A DNA stretch of 39,712 bases from Spirochaetales bacterium (GCA_003245785.1 QKCE01000109.1:1-39712), one strand, 5' to 3'; positions 9,001-16,731 are shown, counted from the first letter of the stretch. The notes: generated by a model from the letters alone, not told the origin. Translations and numbers: made by a program.

Positions 9001-11370
9001 GTCGTAGGACCAGGTTGCGGTGTTGGCGCCGTAACTGACCGAAACGTCGGCCGCGTCGAGGAGGGTGCCGTTCCGGGTGATCGCCACGGAGGCGATGCCG
9101 TTCGTGTCGGTGGCGGTACCGTCGATCGTATAAAGCTGGCTCGTCTTCCCCACCACGGTATCCGATACCGTCGCTGTGGAAGCGTCGGCGAAGGTGAGGG
9201 TCGTGGTTCCGAAGGTCGGCGCGGACTTGTCGTAGCCGACCACGCAGAGAAGTTCGGGCGTTCCGAAAACGGGGTCGCCGTTCTCGTCGAGCGCGTCGTC
9301 GGCGAGGGCATACCACAGGTAATACACGCCCTCGGCGGAATCGAGGATGGGCCGGGCGACGAATTTCCTGTAGGTACCGGTGAGACCGGTGCCGGCGGGA
9401 TCGGTTTCCGCGGCGCTCACCACGCTCACCTCGGTCCAGGAGGGCGTTCCGACCGAGGCGGAGCTATCGGAAAAGGCGAACCGCGCGTAGGCGATATCCG
9501 CGTCCGAATACCCGGACACCTCGACGACGGTCTCGTAGCTGTAGACTTGGCGGTCCGTCGCGAGGGCCCCCAGGTCGAGGACGGACCCGGCGGCGACGGC
9601 GTAATGGAGATCGGGACCGGTGGTGTCCGTAAGGAAGGTGCGCACCACGGTGCCCGAATCGTACCGCCCGTCGTTGAGCCGGAAGGCGAGCTTTACCGAG
9701 TCGCCGTCCGCGGGGGCGTCGAACGCGATGGTCCAGGCGGAGGTATCCCGTTCCCCCGCGCCGCCGGCCGTGACCGTCGGGGAGGAATAGGTCGCCAGGG
9801 GAGTCGCCGAGATATTGCCGTCTACGTCGTAATCGTACACGCTGAGCGTCAGGGGTTCGGTATCGCGGCCGACCGCCGTGACGGTGAACTGGTCGCTGCC
9901 GTCGGGGCGGACCTTCACGGGGTCGTAGGCGCTCACGAGATTCTGCGGTGTCACCGAGTCGAGGGTAGGCGCGCCGTCGTTCACGTTGATGTACCACACC
10001 CTGTTCTTCGCTTCCTGGCCCGACGAATCGAGGGCGTATACCTCGAACACGAAATTCCCCGAGCTCTCGGTAATCGTGTGGTTCAGGAGGTAGCCGTCGC
10101 CCACGGACTGGAAGTTGGTAATGGACGCCCACGCGCCGAAATTCGACGCGGCGTAATCGCTTTCCGAGGAGAGGCGGACCTGGAACGAGGAGGTGTCCAG
10201 GGTGATGTTCTCGTCGAGTCCCTGGGTTATCTTGATGGTCAGGTTCGACAGCGAGGCGATGGAGTTCGCGCTGTAGGTCGCGTAAGGGTCGAGCCCCCCG
10301 ATCGAGACCGTGGGGGCGTTGTCGTACGGCGCTATGGAGAGGTTGCCGTAGGGGCCTTGATCCTCCCCGGAGCCCGCGGCGGCGGCGACGGCGGGTATCC
10401 GTCCGGCGACGAAGGACGCCCTGTCGACCGCCGCGAGGGTGGCCGCGTCGGGGTCGTTGTCCCAGGCGGAGAGTTCCTGGAGCTTCGGCAAATAGGGGCT
10501 CGAGAAGAAGAGGGTATTGAGGTTCGAGCGGTAGAAGTAATGCAGGCTCTTGTTTCCCGAATCCACGCCGGTCCGGTCCGAGGGGTCGAGATACGTACGG
10601 GCGTAATCGTAGGCGGTTACCGTATAGGCGAATTCGCGTTCCGTCTCCGCCGAGGGAGGGGCCATGCCCGCGACGAGGGCCGCCGCCGAGGCGTCCATCA
10701 GGTCAAGGGTCTCGTTGAGGCTCGGGCCCGGATTGTCGACCTGGAAGTCGTACAGGTCGTTCCAGTCGGCGTCGTAAAACGAGAACACGACGCGGCTGCA
10801 AATCTCGCCGCCGTAGCCCGCGTCCCAAAGGTCGCCCTTGAACACGACTTCCTGGCCGTAAAGGGTGCCGCCGGCGATAGAGCCGTTCCCGGTGGTCGAG
10901 GGGGAACTCATGCGCACGATGGGCGCGGTATTGTCCAGGAAGTAGGAACCCTCGACGGTGCTCGTCCGGCCCGCCGAATCCTTCGCCTGCACGCGGACGA
11001 TATACTTGCCGTCGGGATAGTTCGCGGTCGTATATTCGCCGGTCGCGTCGTCCCAGGTTCGGTCGTTCGATACGTTCACGCGCCAGGTATGGGCCGCCGC
11101 GTCCACGGTCGCGCCGAAGGAACCGACCTTGTCGCCGGAGGAGTCGATGAGGCTCGCCGTCACGCTCGCGAGGCTCGTCTCGTCGTTGCCGGTCCCCGCG
11201 AGCACGAAGGACCCCTTGATGACGCTCGCGAAGGGCGGGTAGGTAATGCTTACCGTCGGGGGTTTCGTATCCACCGAATTCCCGAGTCCTATTTCGCAGG
11301 TCAGGAAAGAACCCGACGCGGCGAGCACGAACAGGATGAATCCCGCTAGACTGGATTTGACGGCTTTCAT
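1..11370 (-). CDS. Giant Ig-like-repeat surface protein, candidate lipoprotein; 3' end truncated by the window edge
   Basis: Minus-strand frame from ATG at 11370 (SD-like AAGGAAGG upstream). Read codon by codon with no in-frame stop to position 1 (3790 codons). N-terminus MKAVKSSLAGFILFVLAASGSFLTCEIGLG = signal peptide with possible lipobox Cys. Repeated motifs such as DTKPPTVSITYPP, GTATDTNGIASVAI, GTAVDTNGIASVTYSLNAGAW, about every 300 bp. Not in the ORF track because it has no stop inside the window. Confidence 0.9.
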   Translation of the reverse strand, partial: MKAVKSSLAGFILFVLAASGSFLTCEIGLGNSVDTKPPTVSITYPPFASVIKGSFVLAGTGNDETSLASVTASLIDSSGDKVGSFGATVDAAAHTWRVNVSNDRTWDDATGEYTTANYPDGKYIVRVQAKDSAGRTSTVEGSYFLDNTAPIVRMSSPSTTGNGSIAGGTLYGQEVVFKGDLWDAGYGGEICSRVVFSFYDADWNDLYDFQVDNPGPSLNETLDLMDASAAALVAGMAPPSAETEREFAYTVTAYDYARTYLDPSDRTGVDSGNKSLHYFYRSNLNTLFFSSPYLPKLQELSAWDNDPDAATLAAVDRASFVAGRIPAVAAAAGSGEDQGPYGNLSIAPYDNAPTVSIGGLDPYATYSANSIASLSNLTIKITQGLDENITLDTSSFQVRLSSESDYAASNFGAWASITNFQSVGDGYLLNHTITESSGNFVFEVYALDSSGQEAKNRVWYINVNDGAPTLDSVTPQNLVSAYDPVKVRPDGSDQFTVTAVGRDTEPLTLSVYDYDVDGNISATPLATYSSPTVTAGGAGERDTSAWTIAFDAPADGDSVKLAFRLNDGRYDSGTVVRTFLTDTTGPDLHYAVAAGSVLDLGALATDRQVYSYETVVEVSGYSDADIAYARFAFSDSSASVGTPSWTEVSVVSAAETDPAGTGLTGTYRKFVARPILDSAEGVYYLWYALADDALDENGDPVFGTPELLCVVGYDKSAPTFGTTTLTFADASTATVSDTVVGKTSQLYTIDGTATDTNGIASVAITRNGTLLDAADVSVSYGANTATWSYDELEDTDQTNTYLITATDKAGKTTTITRTVIYDTAGPSLTVNNLADGAAIPSASYDVAGTAVDTNGIASVTYSLNAGAWTSVSTPGVSWKQALSGLTEGSAQTIQFRAADAIGNETTGDLLHFGLDLSNPALTVTNYAAVNGTTRNANFDLNGTTSDNNGIKALEYSVDAGSTWTDIAATGLPSTDATEISWTQTVLVAADGADDGLKSIRVRATDQYDKQTTSVLSVRYDSAAPTFSVNNLVDGQLVTAASFAVNGSWTDNGGSGTTGGSATVEWSLDDSSWTAFTTVTASTWSGSVGLGAQSLAKDFYVRATDNAGNVSDSTHLVIKVDTAAPTITETSITDENLVYRKAGVALALTGDVTDTLGLDDGRVEITAKKNGVSQGVVYTDDTIAGASDTWSYGLASGNDGLWLFTIVAYDSAGQASASVTRLVRMDSTLPLASITAPASDGAIIGGVSYTFSGAASDVSGSGVASVEYSFDNFATAYTASGTESWNAIVAPLDTVLGTEGPKTLYVRSADAAGNPSVTASRPFVYDTAAPVLSVTQASTIERNAEFSLDGSVADNYGYKSLTVTQAKDGGSAVTVSDTGLTVVGTAPNATWTLANLPRDPASPGTTLLDDGVYVYTLTATDLADKPSAVATVTVTIDRTAPETLTVTSPSVSPIPPTGQNAISGSAYTFRGTVDDSGVGVQTVYWRIDQSSALATGTAGYAAISTGGPSWSFTDDLDTDGAGADTGRAQGTWYLHVKAGDKSGNVTADADEVIVSFDIDQGPPSLTETTLGVTTAVKKSGDFTLHGEASDTYGLALNGSSEEIVNVSYTGPSTGSVDVVVVSGEWTYNFPVSDTGSDDGTYEFTVTATDLVGKATTLVRTVVVDATAPVISDDGITAGMGASGDVNGTITFRFAASDAGVGLERSGTSYQAWWTVMDHGIDPAADVSTWTGVTSTNSSFTFTYGTTATTLGTKDLWIAVRDSVTGAANVATAEYDLSIDQESDRPAITLENMDELAATNSLNGFGQNPTILLTIEDDDKVDVSQIEYRIDIDNDGNFSSTLDFWDGTAGSTTPDGDVTDKWEDESVWYALDAADIPSADAALAQAKIRLTNFPQGNFRIQVRARDNVDASAWSAIYGVSANYSWDETAAARFAVDFGPPSISINTLASSVVNADFPFSGTASDALGVISVDYTVDGGATYVNVFTGSSTSVTINSSVDVDILPSGDYVLQVEATDFGGTTATQQIPFTVDRTAPTVTVLQPSSGATLNGAGVTVRGEANDNRQMGAIFLAQGLKADLDAIPPALPSRVSAGVYDAGGYVQVGTGYNWTTSIDTTAIASSGANGYAIRVVAVDSIGNVGIPVDHLVTVDQSYDRPTFGFSNLVTNGPPHSRLPLGNLLVVGTATDDDSVDYNYIQIRLDRNGDGDFADAGEGWVDVSQAPSANAQVVSWSHTISDLFSEGTRQIQLRALDVNAGAANRAVFSADATTMAAGEWYTILDAGDTDFTLYGATGNAAGTFFQATGAGTGTGTVSAPSSLLTGYTWSESQAVNFVIDNGPPALEVTAPTLGQRSTTGGFSVTGTTSDSAGIHRVVIWVDDDMDGVQDPVELTILGWNDLDSDGVVDAGEGSPLTTDTTVYDINQSISGLTNGAKTVRVSTYDSADAVTVREMTVIIDQTAPSASITAPTASSTLNGEIQVVGTASDNYDVAQVYYRFATGAGTFPDDYTLLAGTYAWNFKLKTTDYPDGAYTLRVVAVDGSGNDNSASPAAIAVTVNQATDRPVIDVTTLEEGNAAVENLLSSSLTVSGTVSDDDSVNHSAVQIRSRPLPSGSWGAWNSVSVPPSVDTALAIWSHAFTGFTDGQYEFEVRAADTNDAGAWAAAANSWAYQSEKAVTVSSGTFTSAAHGYSDGDTVLFRAGTMPSNLAEDTVYYVINAATDTFEISDSAGGAALSPAPDGGSAVYVRHPVQFAVDLKIAAPAPSSYYDAELDIAGTARDANGIKKVTIAFNLGSAYDPEITMYEDGDPSDGYVGTAASPLAWALSDPAIYNALFDVSAAGDGQVFFRVTITDAFDKQRTYEQYFTIDTAGPTVTITSVSDNPNTATGAYNGQIAFTGEAEDTLAVQAVYYRWGTAAAAQPNGDFTGWTAATSVYNWTASWNTLLDLTDEADHGYHLSAVAVDRVGNESAVADLPFVINQGSDRPTLSISSPTASQVLRGSATAYGSVSDDDGLASISIRIDRNNDGDFDDAGEAYVPVSSPATVSGRNTSLQHDLSSLSDGYYRMQVRVRDTGFVDSATTPYREFESAAVSFSIDTLPPSIDLTEILVQDRYGGADTSVTADFNGTYVNNDFTLTFVATDLNGLHATTPVEVSLDNSTWTAADPAGTDTYSADLAISSFANGTRLVYYRATDVNGGRTTGLLTLIVDKTDPTVSFTSPSGISTTQAAEAPNVNGTAVTVTGSIGDTSVIDSLSITGGVNDDITFSNTTGNNLSWSVTFDATAYDDTDFARDTGDANLDGTLDAGETWTNVWRLPITITAYDHAGNRVISTGYVDLDPDGDKPIVSISNPQAGSSVTGIITLMGTVVDDDGTSGTAAIELDTDNDGSYETSLPTVTVANGAWNTQINTATDSYYPLAGTVSFRVTPTDANGKAGDPMTRTFFVDRSLPQIVGPGGSSAPTPATGSRESGTITVSAQFRDDDVLPQANMQASLDGGNTYVAISSITGYSISADLGFSGTFAHSYNVSFPVNTATYFADDSGTGSMSVILQVTDNTYKPAVSSLTYAVDNRPPEAEWDPSATLTPPQAGVYSFYGTGSTNYNKVIGTAADGGSVSGIDYVDVYFVKGGTVFRDPKSLSGSAAVTNATAADKLYARIAFANAGTDTFTVDRSGWGTVNNALPVRFIGSSLPGGLDEDTLYYVQGASGNDFTLSTDPAGSSPVAITSSGSGYLEYSIYGAGVPYTVDAYTDSSASGHYAIRIDTRTELGANDANSNGDGDGFQESLKDKGGYDEWFAYFDTT

Positions 11371-11382
11371 ACGCACCCTTCC

Positions 11383-14300
11383 TTAAAAAACGCTGACCCG
11401 GATACCCGCGGTAACGTGGGGTATCACGCTGTTGATACTGACCTCCGTCGAGCTGACGTCGGTCGGGATAAACCAGAGCTGACCCTCGGTGTAGGCGGAG
11501 AAGGTCTTGAAGGTCGTCCGTTTGGGAATCGTTACCCGGGGGAACTCGAACTGGACGAGCATTGCCGAGAGGATCTGCGGGGTACCGCTCTGGGTTTCGG
11601 TAAATACCGAGAAATTCGCCCCGATCGCCCCCGTGGCGGAAAGCCACGAGAAATCGGGACCGAAGAAAAAGTCGAGGGGAACGTAGGCCACGTTCGCGAG
11701 CATTTTGATGCCCACCACGTCGCCGCCGTAACGGGCGGCGCCTTCGGTGAAGATCGCGCGCTGGGCGTCGGTAAACTGGCCGTACTGCGCCTGGACCTTT
11801 ACGTTGTCGTCGAAGAACGTGAGCCCGAGGCCCACGTCGTACAGGGTCGCGCCCCAGAAATGCCAGTCGAAGTAGAGTCCCTGGATGAACGAGGGAAGCG
11901 CGTAGGAGGACTTGTCTCCCGGGCGGAGCTCGATATCCACGGCCTCCAGGCGCACGTCGTCGGAACTGAGTCCCGAGAAGGTGAGGGCGTCGTTGTACCG
12001 GCCGCCCTCACCCGGAGAGATGAGCCGGATGGTCGGCAGGGTCTTGTCGACCTGCACTATGGAGCGGGTAACCGCGACCTCGCCGTTTTTCATGGTCGCG
12101 CGCACGAGGATGAAATGGTAGCCCTCGGCGAGCTCGCCGGTTTCCAGGCGGTACCGCCACTTCCTGCCCGACTCGGTCCGGAAGAATGTCTTCCCGTTGT
12201 CGAAGCTGATCTCCACGCGGTCGGGCGTCTTGTCCTGCAGGGCGCGCCGTTCGTCCTTCGGGGTATTCTTGGCCTTGAGGGCGAACACGTCCTCTTCCGT
12301 CAGGGCGTACCCCGCCGTCCCCTCGAGCCACGGGCGGTCGATCGCGAAATCGCCCATCGCGAGGTTGTCTATCGTCACCCAGGGGCCGCTGGCGGCGTAC
12401 CGCACCGTATGGGTTTCCGAGGAAATCACGCTCTCCCCCGAGGCCAGGGCGCGCACCATGAGGGCGTGCGGGCCGTCGGCGAGCGTTTCGGGGGTTACGG
12501 TAAACTTGAAGTACCCCGAGGGGCTCAATTCCGCCGTACCCGATTCCTTGCCGTCGACGAAAAGGACCAGGGAACCGACCGGGTCTTCGGAGACCACGCG
12601 CCCGTAGGCGTTGAACATGCCCTGCACGCCTTCGCCGTTGAGCGGGTAGAGGAACTCGATCCGGTTCCGGTCCGCCCCGCGGTACACCTCGAAGTTACGG
12701 GACACGCGGGTCACGTTCCCCGCGAGGTCGTAACCCCGAACCTCCACGTTGTAGAACCCCTCGCCCAGGGCCGATACGTCGATCCCCCCGGAGATGATGA
12801 GCGAATCGTCGAAGCCGATATCGTCGAAGCCCTTGGGCATTTCCGGGCGTTTCGCGTCGAGGCCGCTTATCCCGGCGGTCACCCGCGCGAGCTTGATATT
12901 GTCGATGGTCTGCCCCGAAATGAAGAGGGTATTCGCCACCCGGCTGCCGTCGAGGGGAAGTTCCAGGTTGATCGAGGGGGACGTATTGTCGATGTTGATG
13001 AGGCTCGAATAAAGCCCCGTGATTCCGTACGCGTCGTACACCCGCACGAACACCACGTGGGTGCCGTCCTCGATCACCCGGGAATCGAAGCGGTAGGACC
13101 ATTCCTCGGTCCCCTCGGCGAGGCCGAAGGAATTGCCGTTGTCCAGGGAAATCTCGACCTTCTCGATGCCGTTCCTGTCCGAGGCGTTTCCGGTCACGTC
13201 GATGACGCCGCGGTTCGTGGTCTCGAAGGAAGGGGTAAGCACGGCGGCCTTCGGTTCCTCCAGGGAGACGCGGACGGTGCGGGATATTTCCGCGCCCTTC
13301 ACGCCGTGGATATCCTCGGCATAGAGGGTGATCACGTGCTCGTTGTCCGTGAGCGAGGACAGGGGGATAGGTATCGAATAGCTATTCTCGATGTCGAACG
13401 CGGCGTAGGGGCCGTCGTCGATCTTGTACCAAATCCGGGCCGGGGCGTCGTCGTCGTACACGACCCCGGAAACCGCGAAGTCCTTCCGGATTACCTCGTT
13501 GTCGGCCGGCAGGTGGATTTCCACGGCCGGGAGGTCCGATTCGGGCTCTATCGAGAAAAGCCAGGACCCGAGGACCGCCCGGTTACCCGCGGCGTCCGTA
13601 AAGCGGAATTCCATGCCCGGGTCCAGGGGCTTGTCGGCGGTCCCCACGAGGGTCGTAATCGCCGAGGCGAGCTCCAGCGGAACCCACTGGGTCTCGTCCT
13701 TGTCGGTGCGGTCGCCGGGCCCCCGGTACTCCGCCGAGACGACGGGACTCGCGTCCGCGGGCTCGAAGGCTATCCGGGTTTCCCCGTTCACCGCGTCGCC
13801 CGGTTCGGGAACGATCACGCTGACCGCCGGGGGCGTCGTGTCCTTGTTGAAGGCGCGGCGTTCCGCGGTCTCGCGGCCGTTCGCGTCGACCGCCCGGACC
13901 GTGAAATCCACGGGACCGTCGGGGAGGGCGGAAATATCGACCATCGTGAGGGTGGAGCCGTCGGGCTTTTCTACGGGCGTCCAGCGGGCGCCGGCATCGA
14001 GGGAATATTCCACCCGGGCGATACCCGCCGCGTCGGTCGCTCCCGCCGTCACGGGGAGGGTACCCTGGAGCCACACGGGGCGCGTCGAGGTATCCACGGT
14101 CAGGGCAGGCGCGCCGGAATCGACCGCGAAGGTCTCTCCCGCCGACTCCCATTCCCCGCCCGCGTCGTCGGTAAAGACGATCCTGACGTCCGTATAGGTT
14201 CCGTCCTTCAACCCGCGGACCGTCGCGACGTTCCCGGAAAGGGAAAGCTCGAGGCCGGGGACGGGCGCGGAGAATTTCGCGGACGCGGCTTTCCGGTCGG

Positions 14301-16524
14301 GCTTTCCGTTATAGAGGCCCGAAGCGGCGGCGCCGTCGTAGAGAAGTATCTTGCCCGAACCGTCGAGCCTCGGGGAATCCCATTCGAAGCCCTCGCCATC
14401 GTTCAAGCCGGCGGCCGGTTCGGGTCTGATCACGCAGAAGGTGCCCGAAACACCGAGGCTTGTCATATCCTTAAGGATAACGTTTATCGATAAGGTCGTC
14501 CAATCGGCGGGAAGAAGGGCCTTGAGCGGGATACTCGCCTCGTAGCGGCCTTCCGCGGTCTTCTGAACGCTGGCCTTGGCGGTTTCTCCCCCGTTCAGGC
14601 TCCATTCCACCGAAGAAACCGGGATGGGCGAATCGATTCCCACGACCGCCGCGCCGTCGACCTGTTCGGCCTTCGGGAAGGCGGGCCCGGAAAGGGTCAC
14701 GAGGGCGCCGTTCGCGAAGGGAACGTCCGCGGGAAGAAGCCGCTCCAGGGTCGCCGTGGCGGTCCCGGTCCCGGCGGGAGTTTTCCCGCTGGCGGGAATC
14801 GTTACCGTGCCCGAGGCGGTCAGGGTATCGTCCGACCAGGCGGGGGGCGCGTCCCGGGGAACGGAAAGGTTCGTTACGTAAAATTCGGTGCCCGAGGTAA
14901 CCGTCCGGTCGAATACGTCGACGGCGGTAACTTCCAGGCGGTCAAGGCCGTAGGGGACGTCGGGCGTAACCGGAATCGTCAGGTCCCTGGAGGTTTCCCC
15001 GGGCTTGAGCTTGACCGTCTGTTCCGGCATGCCGGCGATACGCCAGGAAAGGGCCTTGAGCCCCGCAGGGGATTCCACCCTTGCGGAAAGCGAGGCGCCT
15101 TCCTCGGCAGAAATTTCCCTCGCCGGATCGTCGACCGGGGTAAACGAGATGGCGGGCTCGGGGCCCGTCACGAAGAAGCCTACGGTCACGGGAGCGCCCT
15201 CGAGGCCGTTTATGTCGACGGGCCAGAAGGTCGCCGAGTGTTTGCCGGCGGTAAGGCCCTCGAGTTTCGCCCCGAAAGCCCCCGCGGTTTCCAGATCCTT
15301 GCGCTCGCCCTTATCGATCGAAAAACGGACCGCCGCGGCGCCGTCGTCGTCGGTCACGGAGCCCGAGAGCCATACCGCCGAGGGGAAGGTTGAATCCGGG
15401 GCGGGAGACGTCAGGGAGAGCCGGGGTACATCGGCCGCGCGGTCGATCGGGATTTTCCTGGACACGGTGGTCGCGTTCCCCGCGATATCCTTCGCGGTAA
15501 TGAACACTTCAAGGTTTTTCCCGCCTTGCCCGCTCGCGTCGAATTCCCGAATCCAGTAGGGATTCCCCTTCACGAGCTCGAAATTCCCCGTTTCCTTGCC
15601 GAGACGCCAAGAAAGGGTATCGATTCCGTTCGTGTCGGTCGCGAGGCCGCTTACGGAGAACTTTCCGTTCACGGCGACGTCGGTCAGGGGCGATATGAAG
15701 GAAACGGACGGTTTCGTGTTGTCCACGAAATAAAGGAAGGTATAAAGGCCGATTGAGCCCTGGTCGTCCTCCGCGCGGAACCAGCATACGGCGGGGCCGT
15801 CCGGGAACTTCAGGGTATTCAGGGGCAGGGTAAACCGCCAATCGCGGCGTTTTTTGTCGAATTTGATGGAAAGGGCGGTAAAGGTCTTGCCGTCGTCGAG
15901 GGAGTATGCGAGGCGCTTGATGCCGTTGCCGTCGTTCACGGTACCGGTAAGGCTCACCTTCCCGGAAACGAGGGTGCCCATGCCGACGTTCGATACCGCG
16001 GTCTCGGGCTGCTGCCGGTCGAGGTGCCATACCGCGGTGAAGGGCTTCCCGGCAGTGCCGTTCACGTCCACGCCGTAGGCCGAAATGATATGGGGGCCTT
16101 CGGACAGCCCGTTGGTATCCAGGTAATAGGACCAGAATTCCTTGCCCTGTGCCCGAATGGGGTCGCCGCCGTCGAAAATCAGCTCGACGTGGTCTACCGC
16201 GTCGTCGTCCAGGCAGGTGCCGACTACGTTCAGGTTGCCCGGCACGCGCATGCCGTCGAGCGGATTGGTAATCCTGGTAACCGGAAGGTCGGAATCGGGA
16301 TCGACGTACAGGTTGTAGGGCCCGGCAAGCGCCTGGTTACCGGCGAGATCCGTCGCCGTGACGAGAATGTTGTACTTCCCGGGTTTAGCCCCGGAAATGT
16401 CGACCGTCTCCAGCCAGCTATCCAAGGAAGCCGCGGAGGTTTTAACCGTCTCGCCCCGTCCCATTGCGCCAAGGGATGCGGCGGCGAACCCGGCCATGCA
16501 AAAAACCAATAATGGTCTGTTCAT
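11383..16524 (-). CDS. Ig-like-repeat protein with C-terminal outer-membrane beta-barrel-like domain
   Basis: 1713-aa ORF; N-terminal signal peptide (MNRPLLVFCMAGFAAASLGA). Repeated Ig-like motifs (GNASDRNGIEKVEISLDNG, GLATDTNGIDTLSWRL, GTVNDGNGIKRLAYSLDDG). Final ~165 aa alternate aromatic/hydrophobic strands and end in Phe (..HVTAGIRVSVF), as in BAM-assembled OMPs. Confidence 0.88.
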   Translation of the reverse strand: MNRPLLVFCMAGFAAASLGAMGRGETVKTSAASLDSWLETVDISGAKPGKYNILVTATDLAGNQALAGPYNLYVDPDSDLPVTRITNPLDGMRVPGNLNVVGTCLDDDAVDHVELIFDGGDPIRAQGKEFWSYYLDTNGLSEGPHIISAYGVDVNGTAGKPFTAVWHLDRQQPETAVSNVGMGTLVSGKVSLTGTVNDGNGIKRLAYSLDDGKTFTALSIKFDKKRRDWRFTLPLNTLKFPDGPAVCWFRAEDDQGSIGLYTFLYFVDNTKPSVSFISPLTDVAVNGKFSVSGLATDTNGIDTLSWRLGKETGNFELVKGNPYWIREFDASGQGGKNLEVFITAKDIAGNATTVSRKIPIDRAADVPRLSLTSPAPDSTFPSAVWLSGSVTDDDGAAAVRFSIDKGERKDLETAGAFGAKLEGLTAGKHSATFWPVDINGLEGAPVTVGFFVTGPEPAISFTPVDDPAREISAEEGASLSARVESPAGLKALSWRIAGMPEQTVKLKPGETSRDLTIPVTPDVPYGLDRLEVTAVDVFDRTVTSGTEFYVTNLSVPRDAPPAWSDDTLTASGTVTIPASGKTPAGTGTATATLERLLPADVPFANGALVTLSGPAFPKAEQVDGAAVVGIDSPIPVSSVEWSLNGGETAKASVQKTAEGRYEASIPLKALLPADWTTLSINVILKDMTSLGVSGTFCVIRPEPAAGLNDGEGFEWDSPRLDGSGKILLYDGAAASGLYNGKPDRKAASAKFSAPVPGLELSLSGNVATVRGLKDGTYTDVRIVFTDDAGGEWESAGETFAVDSGAPALTVDTSTRPVWLQGTLPVTAGATDAAGIARVEYSLDAGARWTPVEKPDGSTLTMVDISALPDGPVDFTVRAVDANGRETAERRAFNKDTTPPAVSVIVPEPGDAVNGETRIAFEPADASPVVSAEYRGPGDRTDKDETQWVPLELASAITTLVGTADKPLDPGMEFRFTDAAGNRAVLGSWLFSIEPESDLPAVEIHLPADNEVIRKDFAVSGVVYDDDAPARIWYKIDDGPYAAFDIENSYSIPIPLSSLTDNEHVITLYAEDIHGVKGAEISRTVRVSLEEPKAAVLTPSFETTNRGVIDVTGNASDRNGIEKVEISLDNGNSFGLAEGTEEWSYRFDSRVIEDGTHVVFVRVYDAYGITGLYSSLINIDNTSPSINLELPLDGSRVANTLFISGQTIDNIKLARVTAGISGLDAKRPEMPKGFDDIGFDDSLIISGGIDVSALGEGFYNVEVRGYDLAGNVTRVSRNFEVYRGADRNRIEFLYPLNGEGVQGMFNAYGRVVSEDPVGSLVLFVDGKESGTAELSPSGYFKFTVTPETLADGPHALMVRALASGESVISSETHTVRYAASGPWVTIDNLAMGDFAIDRPWLEGTAGYALTEEDVFALKAKNTPKDERRALQDKTPDRVEISFDNGKTFFRTESGRKWRYRLETGELAEGYHFILVRATMKNGEVAVTRSIVQVDKTLPTIRLISPGEGGRYNDALTFSGLSSDDVRLEAVDIELRPGDKSSYALPSFIQGLYFDWHFWGATLYDVGLGLTFFDDNVKVQAQYGQFTDAQRAIFTEGAARYGGDVVGIKMLANVAYVPLDFFFGPDFSWLSATGAIGANFSVFTETQSGTPQILSAMLVQFEFPRVTIPKRTTFKTFSAYTEGQLWFIPTDVSSTEVSINSVIPHVTAGIRVSVF

Positions 16525-16680
16525 ACCCTAATCATTACCCAGTATTTTTCTCTATTTTCTCCATTAACATAAATATATCATATTAAAATGGAAAAATCCA
16601 CCCATAGACCTCCTTTATGTATCGGTCAACCACATTTTTACATTAGTGGGCCGTTTTACCATTAATAGGAATATTTATCA
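16525..16680. promoter_or_regulatory. AT-rich divergent intergenic region between the Ig/OMP gene and the SDR gene
   Basis: Abrupt AT-rich ~155 bp island between head-to-head genes in otherwise GC-rich DNA; expected to hold both promoters. Individual -35/-10 boxes are not assigned. Confidence 0.55.
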
Positions 16681-16731
16681 ATGAAGAATGGCACGCTTGC
16701 GGTAAGCGGGAAAATAGCGGAAAATCGTCTC

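Noticed and set aside
8057-9316. 419-aa minus-strand Arg-rich ORF, and similar ORFs such as 3761..4561 and 9464..10132
   Set aside because: Out-of-frame reading of the giant gene; extreme Arg content and no folded-domain character.
136-11349. Four long plus-strand ORFs (809, 938, 782 and 903 aa)
   Set aside because: All lie in plus frame 1, exactly in register with the codons of the giant minus-strand gene. Their Arg/Gly/Val/His-rich composition and lack of domain motifs fit antisense shadow ORFs that stay open because TTA, CTA and TCA are rare in the sense gene.
1-11370. CRISPR-like or tandem DNA repeat array in the repeat-rich region
   Set aside because: Periodicity (~300 bp) is at the protein-domain level; no short identical direct repeats with regular spacers were seen.
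11416-14493. 1025-aa plus-strand ORF
   Set aside because: Antisense shadow of the Ig/OMP gene; composition typical of reverse-complement translation, no signal or domain motif.
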